NCBI GenBank assembly: GCA_018136815.1
Contig: CM030931.1
Span: 2,967,801-3,031,800 of the forward strand
DNA length: 64,000 nucleotides
DNA from: Isochrysis galbana
Lineage: Eukaryota > Haptophyta > Isochrysidales > Isochrysidaceae
Direction of reading: 5' to 3'
The stretch's first letter is position 1, and every line of letters begins with the position of its first letter. The translations under genes were made by a program, and so were the position numbers. Below are positions 52,413 through 60,945 of this stretch, piece after piece. The notes under the pieces are model-generated. The model saw only the letters and a list, made by a program, of their open reading frames with translations. It had not been told where the DNA came from and did no database searches.

Positions 52413-53561
52413 TTACAATTGGCGGCTTGACGCTGCCCCTTGGCATATTTGTGGCATCGCGTAACCCAAACACAAATAATCGGAGTAGAGAACCATACAC
52501 AGCAACTTCTTCTCATCCGCCGTATATTCGTCCCAAACGGGGAAGCGCGTCGACTTCTCTGATCTGTGAGAAGCGTGGAGATATTGAAGTAGTGAGCGGT
52601 TCGTTGCTTCTCGCGTGTTGCTTCGATCATATCCAAATTCACGAAGCAATTCGTCGGCCACTCGTAGTTGCGGATCTTCTTCCAGCTGCGTAATATTACG
52701 CAAAGGGTGGTCGCCAAGAACGTATTGAAGGTGCCATGATTGTGGAATCATATGCTGCGGCGGTGACCATGACTTGTCTGAAGAACGATCCCAGTTGACA
52801 CCGACAGCATGCGGAGTCCTCCCTTTTTCGGGCGACCTCATGCACTTTTCAGCCAGCCTTTTCACCGAGAGCACCACGGTCTGTTTGATCAGATCTGTAG
52901 TGATTTTCACAGCAATCTCTGAAAGATTGTGCCCCCGACGCATGAATTCAAGCTCCTGAGCAGCCCCATGTTGAAAGCGGTGGAAAGGATTGGCAACAAA
53001 TGTAAACAACATTAAGTCTGGTGCTCTTGCAAGTGAAGATTTCGGAAATATGAGTCGATTGGCGCCAAGAATACCCCCACCCACTCTGTGACAGACTCTC
53101 TTCTTGTGATTCAGCTGTTGTTGTGCCATTCGTTGAACCGCCTCAAGACGTGCAGGGTCTTGGGCCTCTTGTGCGCTGAGCTCCCACTCGTGGAGCCACT
53201 CCAGGCTGCTCATGCAAAAGAAGTCACTGCGTTTATACTCGTATCCGAATGGATGCGCAAGGTAGCTCCGTGCAAAAGTGGTGCCAGCTTTCGGCACCGG
53301 CACGTAGCCGAGGCGTGCGTTGAGCCGTGAAGGCCCTGTGATGACGGTGGATGCCCAGGACTGCAGGTTACAGCTCTGTGGATTGTAGAGCTGCTGCCTT
53401 CGGCAGTACTGGTTGTACAGGTCGGCCACGTTAACAGGGTGAGGCTGTGGAGGTGTCGTGCTGAAATGCTCGGCTGCTGGGGGGATCTTGGGCTCGACGC
53501 GAGTGGGACGGGCCCTCGCTGCGGTCGGAAAGATGGCGAAAGCGATCGTGAGAACCTTCAT
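52413..53561 (-). CDS. Carbohydrate-type sulfotransferase
   Basis: Single exon, 382 residues from MKVLTIAFAIFPTAARARPT, a probable signal peptide or Golgi anchor. The PAPS 5'-phosphosulfate loop is YVPVPKAGTTFARSYL (PKAGTT, residues 90-95). The 3'-phosphate site is probably LMLFTFVANPFHRFQHG, with NPFHRF in place of the usual RDPxxR. LLREFGYDRSN and the C-terminal VLYSDYLCLGY follow. The layout resembles carbohydrate (chondroitin/HNK-1 type) sulfotransferases of the secretory pathway, but the substrate is unknown. The frame is open upstream to 53675; I prefer 53561 because it opens the hydrophobic N-terminus. Algal cells use such enzymes for sulfated extracellular polysaccharide. Confidence 0.75.
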   Translation of the reverse strand: MKVLTIAFAIFPTAARARPTRVEPKIPPAAEHFSTTPPQPHPVNVADLYNQYCRRQQLYNPQSCNLQSWASTVITGPSRLNARLGYVPVPKAGTTFARSYLAHPFGYEYKRSDFFCMSSLEWLHEWELSAQEAQDPARLEAVQRMAQQQLNHKKRVCHRVGGGILGANRLIFPKSSLARAPDLMLFTFVANPFHRFQHGAAQELEFMRRGHNLSEIAVKITTDLIKQTVVLSVKRLAEKCMRSPEKGRTPHAVGVNWDRSSDKSWSPPQHMIPQSWHLQYVLGDHPLRNITQLEEDPQLRVADELLREFGYDRSNTREATNRSLLQYLHASHRSEKSTRFPVWDEYTADEKKLLCMVLYSDYLCLGYAMPQICQGAASSRQL

Positions 53562-53698
53562 AGCCACATAGCCGCCAAGGCTGTTGTTGTTCGTTTTACG
53601 AGGACTACTTTTCTGACTAGGAGTAGAGGAGAGTAGAGAGGAGATACTCCGGGTCCACTCGATTCCTAGCACCATTGGACTTCCCCTTTAGACCCATC

Positions 53699-53815
53699 AA
53701 CAAAGTTTATACTTGGTTCTCCCATGGGGGGGGGAGGGGGCAAGAGCAAGAGCCCCCCCCCGCCCCTCCACTCCTCCCCCGCTACGGGGGAGGAACCACC
53801 CATGCTCCTCGCTCC
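53699..53815 (+). mobile_element. Hairpin-headed retroposon family 2, head only
   Basis: AACAAAGTTTATACTTGGTT (53699-53718) is followed by CTCCC, ATG at 53724, a GC hairpin and GGGGGAGGAACCACCCATGC. It is cut off at about 53816 by the next repeat. Confidence 0.65.
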
Positions 53816-54018
53816 TCAAGTCGCGTTCCGTCAAAAGAGGGCCAGGCAGATAATTTTTTTTCACTCAGAATGCTTGTTTTCTTTTTAGGTAGGAATGTCT
53901 CAACAATTCCTCCAGTGAGTATTATTATTACGAAGATGAGTACAAAGCTAATCACGACACATACAAGGACGCGGCGCGTGCGTATAGCTGCATAGCAACT
54001 TCCCCCCCCCCCACACAC
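53782..54018 (-). CDS. Small single-pass membrane ORF of a repeated unit
   Basis: The open frame includes TRRVLVCVVISFVLIFVIII, a clear membrane helix, then LTGGIVETFLPKKKTSILSE and LSAWPSFDGTRLEERG. It lies just downstream of the ORF at 54035 on the same strand. Parts recur at 34.9 kb and 18.13 kb. There is no family. The last third overlaps a retroposon head, so the native C-terminus may be lost. Confidence 0.35.
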   Translation of the reverse strand: MCGGGGSCYAAIRTRRVLVCVVISFVLIFVIIILTGGIVETFLPKKKTSILSEKKLSAWPSFDGTRLEERGAWVVPPP

Positions 54019-54034
54019 ACACGGTAACCCCCAG

Positions 54035-54653
54035 CTACGCAGGCTGAGTTTTCATCTTTTTCGTCTTTTTCTCACACCCCTCATCCTCGATCCTATTGTC
54101 GATGTCGTTCTGCTGGCAGGCGACGATGTCGCTTGGCCTTGGCTGATCCTGGGTGGCGAGGTCCGTGATGCGTGCGAGGACGGCCTTCTGGTTCTCCATG
54201 TACCATGTAGAGTTTGCCATCTGCTCGGCGCACTTGCACCATGGGACTCGTTTCAGCGTACGCGACCGCCGTGATGTATTCCATGCAGAGGTACGCGACG
54301 GCGGCCTCGTCTCCAATGTAGTTGGTCTTTGGGATCTTGTCGTACTCGTCGGAGTAGTCGCCGACGAGCATGAGCTTTGCCTTGCACCAACGGCCCATGT
54401 ATGGCTCGATGAGTGCCCACATCGACGGGTAGCGTTCCTTGGCCAAATCCACGCGGAAGTCTCCACATCCACGGCCCATGCCGGAGGCTGTGACGAGCAG
54501 CATCGCCAGGATGGCGCCGCTCATGCCCTCCTCCATGTGTTCGCCGAACTTGAGGGCTGGGCTGCGGATCTCCTCGTAGGTGGTCGCGCGTAGCGAGTGC
54601 GGCGAGCAGGTGGCCGCCGCCGGCTTCCGCCTCCGCGAGTCCTGGGACCGCAC
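54035..54653 (-). CDS. Unrecognised ORF of a repeated unit
   Basis: One frame reads TTYEEIRSPALKFGEHMEEG, MSGAILAMLLVTASGMGRGC, YPSMWALIEPYMGRWCKAKL and EAAVAYLCMEYITAVAYAET. A second frame covers the end: YMENQKAVLARITDLATQDQ, PSDIVACQQNDIDNRIEDEG and a lysine-rich finish. A truncated copy is at 34.64-34.99 kb (+). It may be a decayed gene of an unidentified mobile element or a host gene family. No domain is recognised. Confidence 0.4.
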
Positions 54654-54719
54654 GGGCGGCGACTGGGCCGGGGTGCGCGACCCCCAGTGACGTCGCTAGG
54701 AAGACACCCACTCGAAATA

Positions 54720-55208
54720 ATGGTTGCTACTAATTCAAACATGGGTAGCCTCTCCACCCTCGCACTCACTCATACTCCCGACACTGTAGTCCCGGTGACT
54801 GGATCATTACATGGCTTGGTAACAAAACTTCTGAATGATCCCCTTCATCCTCTCACCGGGCGACCTTCTTCTCCTCCCACCGGGCAACCTCCTCCTCCGT
54901 CCCCCTCCCCCTCCCCGCCCTCCCCGCCCCCGCCCTCGCCTATTCAGGAGGCATTTGCAAGATTAATGGGAACCCAAGAACAGATCGACCGATTGCTAAA
55001 ACAATCGAAAGATCGCCAAGGGAACCAAAAAACGGGCGAAACAGCTCAGTGGCTGTCGTACTACAGCATTTACGTCGGGATCTTAATCACCACTTTGAAA
55101 TACCTGCAGGAACTTGCCGAAGTGAGATCGAAAGAGTTAAGAACTGAGTCAAAAATGACTAAACTAATGCAAGAGCACCAGACCCCAGGGGTAGGTAATA
55201 TGGAGTAA
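54720..55208 (+). CDS. Proline-rich ORF with hydrophobic and coiled segments, unrecognised
   Basis: 162 residues from MVATNSNMGSLSTLALTHTP. A central SPSPPSPPPPSP tract is followed by IQEAFARLMGTQEQIDRLLK, a short hydrophobic part (WLSYYSIYVGILITTLKYLQ) and a charged helix (VRSKELRTESKMTKLMQE). It is divergent from the ORF at 54653. Codon use is A/T-richer in the second half. There is no family. Confidence 0.4.
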   Translation: MVATNSNMGSLSTLALTHTPDTVVPVTGSLHGLVTKLLNDPLHPLTGRPSSPPTGQPPPPSPSPSPPSPPPPSPIQEAFARLMGTQEQIDRLLKQSKDRQGNQKTGETAQWLSYYSIYVGILITTLKYLQELAEVRSKELRTESKMTKLMQEHQTPGVGNME

Positions 55209-55345
55209 ACGGGGAAACACCTCTTGAAGGGCGTGTCTCCGCGAAAGAGCGGACGAGACGACGTCCCCGCCGGAGAGCAACCCCCCCCACCTCGCTCGTC
55301 AGATATTTTTTGGGGCGGGCGCGCGGAGAGAGAGAGGAGAGAGGC

Positions 55346-55690
55346 ATGCCGCTCCCACTGGCGGCCGTCGTCCCTTGGGTCGGCTATGAGAGCTACGGGC
55401 GGCTCGTGCCCAACGGCCGCATCAACGGCAAGGACACGGGGCACAAGGTCAACAACCCGACGCACGCCGCCTTCCGATTCGCCTTCCGCGACGAAGGCAG
55501 GGCGTGGACCACCTCTCTCTGCCTCGCGGACACGGACAGCGACGGGCAGAGCAACGGGATGGAAATGGGGGACCCCTGCTGCGTGTGGAGCGTCGGTGTG
55601 GACGAGGGCGAGCTGCTCGGCTTCTCTACCGACGACATCTCGCTCGCGGGGGACGAGTCGTCGAGGACCTCGAGGAGCATGCCTGTGTAA
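55346..55690 (+). CDS. Temptin-like domain protein
   Basis: 114 residues. The fragment reads YESYGRLVPNGRINGKDTGH, VNNPTHAAFRFAFRDEGRAW and TTSLCLADTDSDGQSNGMEM plus GDPCCVW. This follows the temptin Cys/Cys domain pattern (PNG...GH...NPF...F...G..WT..LC..DSDGDG..NG.ELGDPC.W), named after the molluscan pheromone and frequent in secreted proteins of algae and oomycetes. The D-x-D-S-D-G segment looks calcium-binding. No convincing signal peptide is present, so an upstream exon is likely. The C-terminus (FSTDDISLAGDESSRTSRS) may also be incomplete: repeat R3 with a membrane helix lies 240 bp downstream and could be its anchor exon. Confidence 0.6.
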   Translation: MPLPLAAVVPWVGYESYGRLVPNGRINGKDTGHKVNNPTHAAFRFAFRDEGRAWTTSLCLADTDSDGQSNGMEMGDPCCVWSVGVDEGELLGFSTDDISLAGDESSRTSRSMPV

Positions 55691-55922
55691 TATCTTTTCG
55701 CAACGATTTGTATTGTATGAGTGTTGGAACTGATTTGAGAAACGTATTATCATCCGAATGTTGCAACACGTGTCTAGCTTCAGATTCTTTACGTTGTGTC
55801 GTTTTATTTTTCGAATGTCTGGAAATAGCTGCATTCAAAACCCTCATGAGTGTGGTGGAGGGGGGGGGGGGTGCTACCTCTAACGACTTATTTTTTCTCC
55901 TCGTCTCCTCGAGATGTTCACC

Positions 55923-56130
55923 AACGTCACCACAATGAATCCTTGTCGAAGGAGGCCCTCTCGGGGCGCGCCCTCATGCCGAGCCAAGGCGACACCGTTC
56001 TCGTCGCGTACGTGGTGCTCCTGGGCCTCCCCTTCGGGGTGCTTGCGGGGGGGGCTCGTGGTAGGTGAGAGTCCCCACGGAGAGGGGAAGAAACCCTGAC
56101 TGAGGGAAAGGAGACCAAATGAAGGCAAGC
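55923..56130 (+). repeat. Direct repeat R3, copy 2
   Basis: It matches 51470-51700 closely, with synonymous-looking differences in the hydrophobic frame (GDTVLVAYVVLLGLPFGVLA). It ends at AAATGAAGGCAAGCCGCCT, where it meets a family 1 fragment. Confidence 0.75.
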
Positions 56131-56267
56131 CGCCTGGGGTTAGCTCGAGGGCAGGCCCAGTCTGGGCGTGGGAGTGTGGGAGTGCGAATCACGGCCCGCG
56201 CCCGCTAGGGGTCTGTGCCAGTGTGATGATTGTCCAGCCCCTGCCAGAGGGCATATAAACCAATTAA

Positions 56268-56640
56268 TGTTATATCCTAGCCAACCCCACTAGCTAATTG
56301 GACACAACATTTCCGTCCCGGAATCCCGCCATGCCTGACGAGCCAGGTGTCCGAATGCTACCGGGGGGAGGGGGCACTGCCCCCTCCCCTCGATATTTGT
56401 CCTCCCCCCAGTGCACGCACCGACCCCGCGCACCCCAGCACGTCCTCTCCTCGAGTCCACGCTGGGGGAAAACCCCTTTCGGGTAAAAACAACGCAGGGG
56501 GGGGGGGGCACTCGTGAAAAGGAGCCCAGAAGCGCTAATCACTCCTCGCCTAAGCGAGTGGCCGCGGCGAGCCGCGGCCCTTCCCTCCTGGCTCTGGCGC
56601 CCCCGTCTTCTCTTACCCAAACGGGGCGAGAAGACACGTA
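56268..56640 (-). mobile_element. Retroposon family 4 with class-2 tail, copy 2
   Basis: On the minus strand GGTAAGAGAAGACGGGGGCG plus CCAGAGCCAGGAGGG runs through ACTGGGGGGAGGACAAATAT to the tail ACAAC-TTAGCTAGTGGGG-AGGATATAACATTAATTGG. It corresponds to 28120-28512. Confidence 0.7.
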
Positions 56641-57131
56641 AACGCCGGAGGGGAGAGCTGCCACTCTCCCCTCCCCTCCCTCTTCCCTCTTCCCTCTTCC
56701 TCCTCTCTTCCCTGCGGCGGGGGCCCATGGCGCGCGCCTGCGGCCCCTCTTCAGGTCCCCAGGAGGCCGGCAGGGGCCTGGGAGCGCAGCTCAAGGGGCA
56801 GGTGAGGCTGGGGCATGGCCCTGGCCCCTCCTGCCTCTCCCTCGCTGGCTCTCGAGCCCCTGCCAATCGACTGGAGCTGGCTGGGGGGTCCTGATCAGGG
56901 GGGCCCAGGGGGAGGAGGGACTGGTCAGAGGGATGGGCAGGCCACGACGGGCCAGGGCGGGCGAGTCAGGCGTGCCTGTGGGGAGAGGGATGGGTCAGCA
57001 GGGCAGTGTGCTCCTGGCAGGCCATCAGGCGTGCCAGGAGAGCGGGTGGTTCCTCCCCCATGGCAGGGGAGGAGTGGAGAGAGGGGGGGGCTCGTGCCCC
57101 CCCATGGGCGAACCAAGTATAAACTTAGTTG
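56641..57131 (-). mobile_element. Hairpin-headed retroposon family 2, copy at 57.1 kb
   Basis: On the minus strand the head AACTAAGTTTATACTTGGTT (57130-57111) is followed by CGCCC, ATG, hairpin GGGGGGGCACGAGCCCCCCC and TCTCTCCACTCCTCCCCTGC. The GC-rich body runs into family 4. It is placed between a family 1 head upstream and family 4 downstream. Confidence 0.7.
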
Positions 57132-57256
57132 AGTCCCTGCCAGAGGGCAGGGGCTGGGGTTGATTGTACGTTGTACGGGCCCACCCCGGGGGGTGTCCGC
57201 GATGGAGAGAAGGGGGCGCGAGGCCCCCATTGACCCCTACTTATAAAAGTAGCAGG
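57132..57256 (-). mobile_element. Hairpin-headed retroposon family 1, head at 57.2 kb
   Basis: On the minus strand GCTACTTTTATAAGTAGGGG is followed by TCAATG, hairpin GGGGGCCTCGCGCCCCC, GCGGACACCCCCCGGGGTGG and CAGCCCCTGCCCTCTGGCAG. Family 2 follows immediately, so heads of two families stand in tandem. Confidence 0.7.
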
Positions 57257-57817
57257 TTGTTATAGGGTTATAATAGGACAAATATTCGAAAGCGTCAAAA
57301 TTTTGATCAAAATTTAGGTGCCCAACCCTCAAATTTTGACAACAAAATTTGAAAGTTGTATTTGGGCCCTTCCAAAACAAAACTTACGTCATAGCCAACC
57401 TCAACCTCCGTGGAGGGTGGAGATAAGGTGAAAACGTTTTTCGCATCTAGGAGAGCGACACAGCGCAACGACAACGGCGTTCCCCACCTGGGCTTAGATA
57501 CCCTCCTCGTTTTAGAACAAAACTCAGACACACGACTTCTAGGAGTACTTGCTCTCTCTTTAGAGCTCTAGCAGAGTACACTTTTGGCTATGTAGACTAG
57601 AGTACTCTACTACTCCAGAGCTCTACTCTACTCTGGGTTTGGGGCCGGCCACACACACCACGCTACCCCGCCTCCCCCGCGCTCTTTGCTCTCTCTTCAC
57701 AACCGGACGGACCGGCCGAGACAGCTCTCTGCCCACGACTCCCCTTTCCCCCAAGCCTTCCTCTCTGCCCATCCACCTCCATCGAGAGTGGCATCGCAGG
57801 GCAAGCGTCCACAGAAG
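57257..57817. other. Intergenic / 5' region
   Basis: AT-rich at 57260-57380, with short CTAGAGTACT motifs near 57590-57640. No gene before 57818. Confidence 0.4.
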
Positions 57818-58553
57818 ATGATCTTTCCCTTGCTCGCCGCCGCCCAAGGACTCCTCCTTCCCCATCTACCCAACTTCCATGGTGCGGTTGCCTCCGCAAG
57901 CGTTCTCCTTGCAGCGGTGGACCCGTTTGCAGACCCGGTCTTCCACACGACCAGCGCTACAACCGCACAGACGGCAGAGACCACGGGGTTCCAATTCACA
58001 CCCGTGGTGACAGGTGCGGATGAACAGGATGCCCTGCTTGGGCAACGTGAATTTACCTAGCTGCGAACTTGAGCCATGGCTGAGTGTCTGGTCAGAGCCC
58101 ATGAAGTAGATTTTGACCTCGACTGAAGGATCTGATTCACCACGTCCCCTTACACGTCAAGGTGTTGTATGCTACGCCATCGGGATGTTCGCCCTTACCT
58201 GGTGGGACGAAAACGTGCTGCCTGGTCTCCAACGTAAGGGCTTTCTCCCGTATACCTCGAGCTATGAACGCCATCTCGATGAGCAACTGCAAAGGCGGGA
58301 AGCAGAGAAACGCGCGAAAAATCTGACTCCTCTGACAGCACAGCATCAGCCTCTTCCAGATGAGCTCGATTCGAAGGCATGTCACTACATAGGTACCGTA
58401 AACGGAGTGCGCCAGTATCTTTGTATTCGCAAAGATGATGAAGTCGGCGACGAATGTGCCTACAGCGCTGAGTTTTCCGACCTCTACAAAAAGCCAATGG
58501 TCATCTGCAAGAAGGCGGACACCAGCATAGATGTTCAAGACTTAGCGCCGTGA
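57818..58553 (+). CDS. Small two-exon membrane protein, unrecognised
   Basis: Exons 57818-58013 and 58129-58553 join in phase 1 (ACAG|GTGCGG ... GAAG|GATCTG), giving 206 residues. The N-terminus MIFPLLAAAQGLLLPHLPNF is hydrophobic (signal or transit peptide). A helix candidate GVVCYAIGMFALTWWDENVL follows the junction, then HLDEQLQRREAEKRAKN and a soluble end with four cysteines (SKACHYIGTVNGVRQYLCIR, GDECAYSAEF, MVICKKA). The stop CCGTGAGTG overlaps a perfect donor (GTGAGT), so more exons could follow. There is no family. Confidence 0.55.
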
Positions 58554-59268
58554 GTGTATTCACCTCTACTGCAAACAGAATTGGATGTCTTCCCCTGTCC
58601 ATCGCTGTGGTCAAGCGGGATGATCCATAATGATGGAAAACAGGCGCGAGGAGTCATCCTGATGCCACCATCTCACGAGCACCCAGAACATTTCTGCGCA
58701 AGGGGAGCTGCCTTGAAGTTTGGTGGGGATGACTCCCATGTATGCTTCACAACATCGCCAATGTCCGTACCTTTGGAGCTCCTTCTGGGCATCACTTCTG
58801 CCCACAGACTGTACACGGCTCCGGACGACACCATGAGAAGAGATTTTCCCCTGACACAGATATCTTCGTATGTTCATCTGACCTCATGTGAAAACATCAT
58901 TTGTTGTATCTAATCCGTACATCCATTGAACTTCAGGCATAGCGCATCCTCGGCATCTTCTCTTCAAACTCCCATCAACCTTTCCGTTTCAACGAGGAAT
59001 TGTAGTAGTACACGTGTCGAGCCCGTATAGCTTTCACGTGGCTCTAGAACCATGACACGATCTGATTTAGTGTACTTCTCGGGGAGCGGTCATGTTCTTC
59101 TCCGTTGACAAAATTCAAGCGCACGTGATTGTATTAAAGTCAAGCGCCACCACCTACCGACTAGTCTAGCTGCAACACTCCTTGCCTAAGCGAGTGCAGC
59201 AGGCACTAGCTGCACTAGTTAGCGCTTGATGATCGATGACCAATATTATTTTACTTTTCTGAAAGTAA
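58554..59268. other. Intergenic or unresolved 3' exons
   Basis: Frames at 58554-58913 are unremarkable. Nothing recognised. Confidence 0.35.
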
Positions 59269-59271
59269 ATA

Positions 59272-59400
59272 AAATTATTAAGGTTATATCCTAGCCAAGC
59301 CCACTAGCCACTAGCTAGTTGGACACCACTTTTCAGTCCCGGAATCCCGCGCCATGCTTGACGAGCCGGGTGCCCGAGTGATACCGGGGGGAGGAGGCAA
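59272..59400 (-). repeat. Class-2 retroposon tail, family 4 remnant
   Basis: On the minus strand CGGGTGCCCG..AAGCATGG and GGGACTGAAAAGTGGTGTCC lead into AACTAGCTAGTGGCTAGTGG and GGCTAGGATATAACC plus AT-rich bases. It holds only the last 130 bp of the family. Confidence 0.6.
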
Positions 59401-59700
59401 AGGTCACGTTCCGTCGAGCATAGCAATACGCTGGAACAGACTGCCAAGTTGAGCCATCAAATGTCCAGCTAACCATAAACCGTTTACAATAATAATCGAA
59501 GACTTGTAAGTATATAATATAATACATCTAACACTCCCGTCTTTGGCTTGCCATCGCGCACAATCCAAGAGACAACCATGTGGTCCTTCAGCGGTTCAGC
59601 GGGGGACGCGCGTCTGAGAACAGCTATGTGCAGCCGCACGGCGTGCATGTCGAAGTGATTGCAATTCATCACACTTGTATGAGGGGAAACTGCCCAATGT
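59401..59700. other. Spacer with possible minus-strand exon
   Basis: The minus frame 59672-59484 reads MMNCNHFDMHAVRLHIAVLR plus RASPAEPLKDHMVVSWIVRD, protein-like but of no family I know. It lies just beside a recent retroposon insertion, which could have broken it. Confidence 0.3.
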
Positions 59701-60489
59701 TATTAGTATATTATATTAAAACCTTCTAATATTCTTACCGCACTCGCGGCGAATGGAACCACTACTTACTACACATAGTACGTAGCATACTTTCTACACC
59801 CCCACTCCCCGGCCCTTCTCCCCCCGCCATCAGGCGGCTCCCCCCGTGCACTACTAGGGGGATAGGGGTGAAGGGCTTAGATATGGTCCGGTGGCCCGCG
59901 CCACCCCCCGGTGATCTTTCCCCCCCTTCCTCCTGTGTCTCCGAGTGGGCGGCGGCTTCAGTCCCGACTTATCCTGTAAACAGGAGCGGGACTTACCAAT
60001 TTTTCGGTGAGCGGAGCTCTCGCTCCGCCCACCCCCTTCTCCGCGCCCTCTCTCCCCTCTCCTGCGGCACGCGCGATGGCGCGCCTGCGGCAGGCCTCCA
60101 GCTGCCCTCTGGCGACCCCTGGAGGCTCCTGGAGGCCAGCTCAGGGGGTAGAGGAGGCTGGGGCTGGGCCCTGGCCTCCCCTGCCTCTCCCTCGCTGGCG
60201 CTCTCGAGCCTCAGGGGCCCCCACGCTGCACCTGTCTGCCTGTCGACCAGGGGGGGAGGGGAGGTTGGAGCAATGGGCTGGTCACGAGGGGCCAGGATGG
60301 GCGAATGAGGCGAGCCTGTGGGGAAGGGAGTGGATCAGTAGGGCAGTGGCCTCCTGGCAAGCCATCAGGCATGCCATGAGGATGGGTGGTTCCTCCCCCA
60401 TGGCAGGGGAGGAGTGGAGAGAGGGGGGGGCTCGTGCCCCCCCATGGGTCAACCAAGTATAAACTTAGTTGTATTAGTATATTATATTA
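59701..60489 (-). mobile_element. Hairpin-headed retroposon, family 2, copy B, with 18-bp duplication
   Basis: A 753-bp insert (59719-60471) lies between perfect repeats TATTAGTATATTATATTA (59701-59718, 60472-60489). On the minus strand it runs from the palindrome AACTAAGTTTATACTTGGTT (60470-60451), ATG-containing spacer and hairpin GGGGGGGCACGAGCCCCCCC through a body nearly identical to copy A (26944-27699) to the class-1 tail GGTAAGAATATTAGAAGGTT plus TT. It is full-length and young. Inserting next to an AT-rich target fits an endonuclease cutting at T/A. Confidence 0.9.
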
Positions 60490-60945
60490 TGCGATTCCAC
60501 TGAGACCCGCTGGAGTTGTCGTGCTAGTTAGTGCTAGTACATGGCTATGGCTAGTGGCAGTACTACTGGCAGTAGCGGTATAAATAAGTGCTACTAGTGC
60601 ACGCATTAGTATTATTAAGAGGTGCGTGCCGTGACAAGACGAAACGCTTGATTTGCTATTGTACACGAACACCATCTTCTTAAAAATATTCTTGAAGGTG
60701 TAGAACACCATCTTCTTACTTGTACAATACACCTTATGATGTCGTAGAAGAAGTCAAAGTTAAGGCCTCAGGGCCACGGCTATGACCCTCTCGTATCCCT
60801 GGAAATGCTGCTATTGCTACCGCATAGATAAAAGCGGGGAAGTTCTAGAGAAGTCGTAAATACTAGCCCAACATACTAGGGCGACAACACGCTGGCTGCA
60901 AAGTAAAGCAGGTCGACCAAGGACGGTTCGACCTCAGCTCGACGG
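60490..60945. other. Intergenic
   Basis: Short direct repeats (CACCATCTTCTTA near 60670 and 60707). No gene recognised. Confidence 0.4.
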
